A stretch of 64,000 nt of DNA. It comes from Jaminaea rosea (lineage: Eukaryota; Basidiomycota; Exobasidiomycetes; Microstromatales). Location of the stretch: NCBI RefSeq assembly GCF_003144245.1, contig NW_020289975.1:744001-808000 (forward strand). Direction: 5' to 3'. Both the position numbers and the translations under genes were made by a program. The notes below the pieces were generated by a model. The model was not told the DNA's origin. It searched no databases and saw nothing but the letters and a program-made list of their open reading frames with translations. This document shows positions 58,906-64,000 of the stretch, one piece after another (the stretch's first letter is position 1; each line of letters starts with the position of its first letter).

Positions 58906-59576
58906 GCTACCAGTGTAGGAAGAAGCAGCGTGGTCCTGGAGGGCTGCCGGTGTTGGGCTGCCTTAGGGGTTTCGACTGAAGAGGAGAATGTCCTGAAAAG
59001 TAGAAGAGTAGCAAAGCAGACCTTTGCAGCTGCAATAATGCTGAGTCCTCACGGTCCTCAAGATAGTCTCAGGGATGACAAACGTGGTCTTGAAGGAAAG
59101 CTCTTCTCATCTCTGTTTCCAAGTCTCCAACGAGAGAGTCTCAAATTCGCCGAACATTGACCCTGGCCCCGCTCAATCCTCAACCGCTTCAACGCCCGCC
59201 CCGCCCCGCCGCCGCCGCCAAAGTGGATGCGGGGAGTGTGTCTCAGCCTCTGGTGCCTGGCCGACTCAGGCACGGCGAATTGGCAGGCGGGGCAAGCAAA
59301 TCAATCTCCAGGGCGCGGGAGAAAGAGGGCGGCGTGAGGGTGGGGGCGCGTAGCTGGAGACAGGGCCCGAGGTGCGGCGTAAAGCGCTTTCATCTGTTTC
59401 ATCGAGTGAAGTGAAGTTCTCTGGCAAATGAAGCAAAAGAGGTTGGCGTTGATATGAGATACAATTGCCACGACGCGCCATTCCATGGCTGTGAGAGTGT
59501 GTGGCTGTGTCTCGTCTACATTGGATCCTTCGGCCTTTTTGCTATTCCTCTACGACTACCACTGCCTCCTCTACCA
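58906..59576. other. intergenic region between the VOC-domain gene and the SAPS gene
   Basis: About 670 nt holding the promoter of the VOC-domain gene and the 3' flank of the SAPS gene. It includes a GCCCCGCCCCGCC patch near 59200. Small frames on both strands lack similarity. Confidence 0.5.
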
Positions 59577-62500
59577 CTATTCAGTCTTTGCTGACTCTTC
59601 CACCTTCTCTCCCTCCTTCCCCTCCTCAGCCCCTTCTCTCTTCTCCTCATTCGCCTCAGCGCTGGAAGCAGCCACAGCCACATCATCCAGCGGCACGCTA
59701 ACGACAGTTCCGTCCTCGAGCGTGCGTTGCACCATCCCGCCTTTGACTTCCGCGTCACTCGCCACGCCCGGACCCAAGGGCTCATCAGCATCTGCGGCAT
59801 GCGCGGCCGTGGGGTCCGTCGAGCCGGAGGCGGATCCAGAACTAGCGCTACTACTTCTTCTCCTTGCCACCAAGCTCGTCGCGGCCACCTCGCCAGACAT
59901 CTGTTGGCGAAACTGCGCAAGCCCGCTGCCAGCTTCTGAGCTTGAAGAGCGACGATGTTGGACTGCGCTGCGGTAGGTTGAGGAATCGGCCAGGTCGACG
60001 AAGGGAGTGTCATCCTCCGTCGAGGAAGTCGGGCTCTCGGGCGGGGTGGTACCTTCTCCCTGTCCACTCTCGTCAAAGGCATTGGCCGCCCAGTCGGCCG
60101 ATGTGAGGGGCTGGTTCGCAGAGGATTGGAAGTCGCCAAACCCGTCCCCCCCGCCACCGCTGCCGCTACCCCACTCCTCATCATCCCCAGTAGAGGATCG
60201 CACTCGTTCCGCAGATCCAGGTTCAAAGACGTCCTCAAAGCCAGCCCCGCTGCCACCACCCGCATGATGTTGACCGGAGACCCAGCTGTGATGCGCAGCA
60301 TCGTCGTCGGAATCGTCATCGTCGTCGTCGTCCGACGCGTTGCCACCGGAATTCATCTGGGAGGAGAGGTACGATGCAAAGGCGTCATTGTCCCCTGTCT
60401 GGCCCGATGTCCCGTCCCCGAAGCTGTTGCCGAATTGGGACATGGCCATTGGACGTCCACCGGCGAGTGGGGCAGCTTCACGCTCGCGGTTCTCCTTCAA
60501 TACGTCTCTGACAAAGTCGTCCCATTCCGGCTGCGGCACCTCGACATTCTCGGCCACATCCTTGGGGTATCGCTCCAACAACTTGCAAGTTTCTTCGGCA
60601 ATCAAGTTCATATGGCCCATGAATCCTAGGCGGATCTTGCGAGGGCCAGCCATAGACTCGTCATTGCGGCGGTGCCCGTCGAGGATCTTGGAGGGGAGGG
60701 AGCCTTGCGAAAAGACAGCAAGGGTGAGGCTGCGATTCAGGCCGGAGTCCATGCGGCCATTGAAACATCTGCGCGGGCAAGGGCGAGAGCAAGGATGTCA
60801 GTCGGTGGTGACTCTGCCTGAGCTGCTGGTACTCACTGCTGCAAAATATCGTAGACGACATTGTGCAAGAAGTTGTTCCACGGGTAATTGAAGAACAGCC
60901 CCAGCACCGAGGGAATGATTCCTACGTCGAGGAAGCGTTGCTTAAGGAGATCACCCACCACCAGCGCTTTCTTGTTCCCATCTTGCAAGCTGGGAGATGG
61001 CGGCTCGGAGGGAGCAGGGGAGGTGAGGTCGGCGAGCGACATGCTGGAGAGGGCGGAACGGATGCTCTTGGCTTCTTCCTCCTCCTCTTCTGGCGTGCGC
61101 GATGGGGAGGTGGGCGAGGCGGCGCTGCCGGATGCCTCGCCACCGTCGTCGGCAAATGGGTCACTCTCGGTGTTGGTTGACTCGTCACCGCCGATCGTTG
61201 AGGCTTGACGAGTGTGCTTGCCGGACGAGGGAGATTTGGGTGGTGATGACGATGTCGACGAGGTTTGGCCAGCCGCAGCAGCTGTCGCTACTGGATCAGC
61301 GCTATCTCCTGCCGTGCTGTCGTCAGCATCAGAGCCTTGCAGCGTCCGTGCCAGGACTTGGAGACCCTGGATCCCACCCTGCAGGATGCCGTCTACCGAG
61401 TATTGCGGTCCCTCCCCTTGCGCCCTGTTGAGTAGCGCCATGTTCGAGCAGTGAAGCAGCTCGGCATAGAGCTCCGTAATACGATACCGCTCAAAGGTCA
61501 ATGGCCGCACTTTGCCCAGCGTCGTAGTCAATTCCTGCTGCTCCGCCGGCGTACGCTCGATCAATGCCTGGAAGTCACTGAGTCGCTCGCAGAGCACCGA
61601 AAGCATCGGCCCGAGATGCACAATGCCCAGCTTGCCAGTCATCTCAGCCATTGCCTCTTCCATGCCCTCCATCTCCTCGTCCTCCTCATCCTTTGGCTCC
61701 TCCGTCAAAGTCCCCTCACTGCGCGCCTGCGCCTTGCCAGCGCTGATCTCCTGTTGGCGCTGCAGTAGGTGGGAGCGCAGCGCATGGAAGAGATGTTGCT
61801 CGAAGTAGTCGGAGTTGTTCTTTCTGATCAGCTCTATGAGGATACCGATGCCGATGATGAGGGACGATGAGCACGTCTCAGGTGACACCGGGCACATCGG
61901 TGCCTTTACTGGGGGGAAGAAGTCCGTTGGGCGTACAGTGACGGTTGAATCGCGGTGCATGGGAGACTTGCTGCTTTCGAAGGCCGGCGTAAGCGACGGA
62001 TTGAGAGGAAGGTCGTCCTCATCGTCGTCTACGGCTGTCTCTTGGTTCGTGGACAGGCCGAGGAGTCGATCTGAACGCTTGCCCTTGGAGAGGGAAAAGG
62101 ACAGCCCACCCTCGTCATCATCATCCCCCTCATCGTCGCTTCCTCGACCACCTTCGCCCGACGCTACCTGGGACAGCCGCCTCTGCAGGTTGGAAGGGTG
62201 CGTTGAGTCCAGCATGAAGGAGACGAGCTTGCGCACTATCGCCTCGCTGGCCAGCTCTCGTACCAGCTTATTGACAACGCCAATTGGCTGCTCCGGCTGC
62301 CCGAACGAGGAGCCTCCGGCCCCGTAACCGAAGCCGTCCTGCCCCACCATACCTGCCGGTGAAGGCGCTGACAGTGCAATGATGGCCTTGATGAGCTCCG
62401 AAACGGTGTTGTGGAGATCGACAGAGTGCGAAGGTGAAAGTAGATCGACGATCTGCGGTACAAGTCCTTGCTCCGAAAGCCACTCGATGACTCCGGCGTT

Positions 62501-63392
62501 GGGTAGCGATTGCTCGCACGAAATGATGCGATAGAGGAGGTCGACGACTGCGGGCGTCTCCAGATGAGCGACGAAGCGCTCTACGATGCGCGGTAGAGCG
62601 TGAATGTATGCTAGCATCTCGCGAGGCTTCTTGTCGAGGAAGACGCCATTGACCTTCGCCCAGTATCCAGCGAGGACGCTCTTTCCTGGTCCATTGTCGC
62701 TCGCTCTTACTACGTGTGGGCCCTCGGACGAAGAGTGAAGCGATGAGGTCGATGCTGAGGGCATTGACTGGCCAAGCGTCGGTACAGATGAAGATGATGT
62801 GCCTTCAGCCTTTTTCTCATCCTCATTGCCCGCAGTCGAGCCGCCTCCCAGGACAGTAGGGAGTGCCATGCTTGGTGGTGGTTGGGGCGATGCTGATGGT
62901 GAGCCGGCGAGGAGCGGGTGCGAGTGATGGGGCAGCGGTGCTTGTACATGACCAGGCTTCGAATGCAAAATGGCATTCCAGAATGGGTCGAGAAGCTCTT
63001 CTGATTGAGCGAGGGCGGCCTCTACGATGGCCAGCGTCTCGCTCGAGAGGACCTCTGATGCGACGTACGGGTATCTGTGCATGCGGGCAGCAGAGTAGGA
63101 GGTGAGTACGTTCGTCACAGCTTGACATCGGGCTAGAATTGACTCACTTGAATCGAACCTTTTCCTCCCACTCTCTGCCGCCAGGTCCTGATACCTCTGC
63201 GGACCCAACGACATGCTCGAAGAGCCTCTTGATGACGCGCGGCTGCTTGAGGAAGTCGACGAGCTTGGCATTCTGAGCTTTGCATTCCTGCAGTAGGTCA
63301 TCCTCGTCGAGCAACTCTTCGACTGTGATCCCCTGCTTGTCGAGGAGAGTGTCAAGCGTCGAAGTCGAAGCGAAGCCAAATCGCCAGAACAT
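59577..63392 (-). CDS. SAPS-family phosphatase regulatory subunit (Sap155/185/190, PPP6R-like)
   Basis: Three exons, 63392-63148, 63074-60837 and 60768-59577, 1224 aa. It starts MFWRFGFASTSTLDTLLDK, then GITVEELLDEDDLLQECKAQNAKLVDFL, the hallmark N-terminus of Sit4-associated proteins. The SAPS domain continues with KVRFKYPYVASEVLSSETLAIVEAAL, INxVFLDKKPREMLAYIH-like, HNTVSELIKAIIALS, ERYRITELYAELLHCSNMALLNR and, across the last intron, YPWNNFLHNVVYDILQQCFNGRM, LAEETCKLLERYP-like. These helical-repeat subunits bind the Sit4/PP6 catalytic phosphatase and control G1 progression, TOR signalling and K+ homeostasis. Long Ser/Asp/Glu-rich insertions separate repeats, and the last 250 residues form an acidic tail. 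All junctions are GT..AG with GTGAGT donors. Confidence 0.94.
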
Positions 63393-64000
63393 CTTGGCGA
63401 CAAGGGGAGCGTTGCCGCCCTACAAGAAGGTGGAAGAGGGATGTCGTTGCGACTGGCGGCGTGGCTATGCGATATAATGGTGACGAGCAATGAGATTATG
63501 CAATGGAAGGGGTCCTCGTGTCGTTGTAGTCCTTTGATGCTGATCGAGACCTGCTTGGAGCAGCGCCTCTGGCGGTGACGATGGGTTGGGCGTGGTTTGG
63601 TTGATTTTGATAGGAAGAAAGACCCTATTCAAGCTGCCACACTTCTCGACGACTGGCCTGTCCGCGGCGGACCCCTCGACTCGAGACTCGAGACTCCGTC
63701 TCTTCCTCGCAGCCGCCACTGCTTGCCGCCGCCGCCTCCCGCTTTGGCCGCCTTCTCGACTGCGCCCAACCGAGCGATGAGGGGCGCCGACGACGATGAC
63801 GGCGTGGGCGACAAAGGAAGGCGAATATCAGAAGAAGTGAAGTCCTAGGCCTGTGCTCTCAGTCTGGCTCATGCTGAGAGAAGTACGAGCTTCACTGCCG
63901 GATCTCTCGAACGCTTTTCTCGATACCCGTCACCGTGCTTTACCTGCGCCTGTCTAGCTGCCTGTCATGTGAGCCCATAATCACCGGGCTTCTTCCCGTC
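63393..64000. other. upstream region of the SAPS gene, window edge
   Basis: About 600 nt containing the SAPS promoter. The frames here on both strands are short and unsupported. A neighbouring gene may begin beyond the window edge, but I see no sure piece of one. Confidence 0.4.

Noticed and set aside
1-64000. Biosynthetic gene cluster around the mpaB-like oxygenase and the SDR
   Set aside because: Neighbours are replication, scaffold and trafficking genes. No polyketide synthase, NRPS, terpene enzyme, transporter or pathway regulator is present.
1-64000. Transposons, LTR elements, virus-like elements, CRISPR arrays, tRNA or rRNA genes
   Set aside because: I looked for transposase, reverse transcriptase, integrase and capsid motifs, terminal repeats, spaced short repeats and tRNA-like TTCGA arms in the intergenic regions and found nothing convincing by eye.

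Overview
The window looks like nuclear DNA from a basidiomycete fungus, most likely Ustilaginomycotina (smut relatives and basidiomycetous yeasts). The evidence is GC-rich coding sequence, many short introns (about 53-157 nt, mostly GT..AG with GTGAGT-like donors, usually near the 5' end of the gene), very long Ser/Gln-rich disordered tails on otherwise conserved proteins, and a typical fungal gene set (ATG11, PEX14, PMP3, SAPS protein, MscS channel with EF-hand, Pho80-like cyclin, EST1/SMG7). The lineage is inferred from family content and style; no marker gene was aligned. I saw no tRNA or rRNA gene, no CRISPR, and no transposon, LTR or virus-like element.

Layout. 0-5 kb: two small unrecognised genes and an Edc1/PNRC-type decapping activator. 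5-13.5 kb: a divergent pair, AP-3 beta adaptin (-) and the selective-autophagy scaffold Atg11 (+). 13.7-18.3 kb: a divergent pair, an mpaB/rubber-oxygenase-type protein (-) and the MCM-binding protein MCMBP (+). 18.6-22.7 kb: a six-exon short-chain dehydrogenase and the Mo25/Hym1 scaffold, both minus. 24.1-31.9 kb: a Pho80-like cyclin (-) diverging across about 2 kb from an MSSP/RBMS-type two-RRM protein (+). 32.5-35.1 kb: PMP3 (-) diverging from hexokinase (+). 36.8-48.1 kb: a 1884-aa PH-domain protein, PEX14 and an EST1/SMG7 protein, all plus. 48.7-50.5 kb: mitochondrial ribosomal protein uS13m (+) converging on Hikeshi/Opi10 (-). 51.1-56.4 kb: an EF-hand MscS channel (-) diverging from RPA1 (+). 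57-63.4 kb: a glyoxalase/VOC-domain protein with a long disordered tail, and a SAPS-family PP2A/PP6 regulatory subunit, both minus.

The genes do not form a biosynthetic cluster or operon-like system; this is ordinary housekeeping gene space. There are local functional echoes: AP-3 and Atg11 both serve transport to the vacuole and share one short promoter, and two replication genes (MCMBP, RPA1) each have CGCG-type MCB-like sites upstream. The most unusual observations are (i) the VOC-domain/long-tail fusion, in which both conserved glyoxalase I metal-ligand glutamates read as glutamine and the tail carries a PPxY motif, (ii) an apparent GC-AG intron in hexokinase, (iii) a 17-nt microexon in the dehydrogenase, and (iv) two tandem RRxS sites in the hexokinase N-terminus. 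I found no convincing new multi-gene system.

Exon coordinates were derived by hand from splice consensus and frame continuity. Every multi-exon model below sums to a multiple of three. Start codons were checked to be real ATGs.
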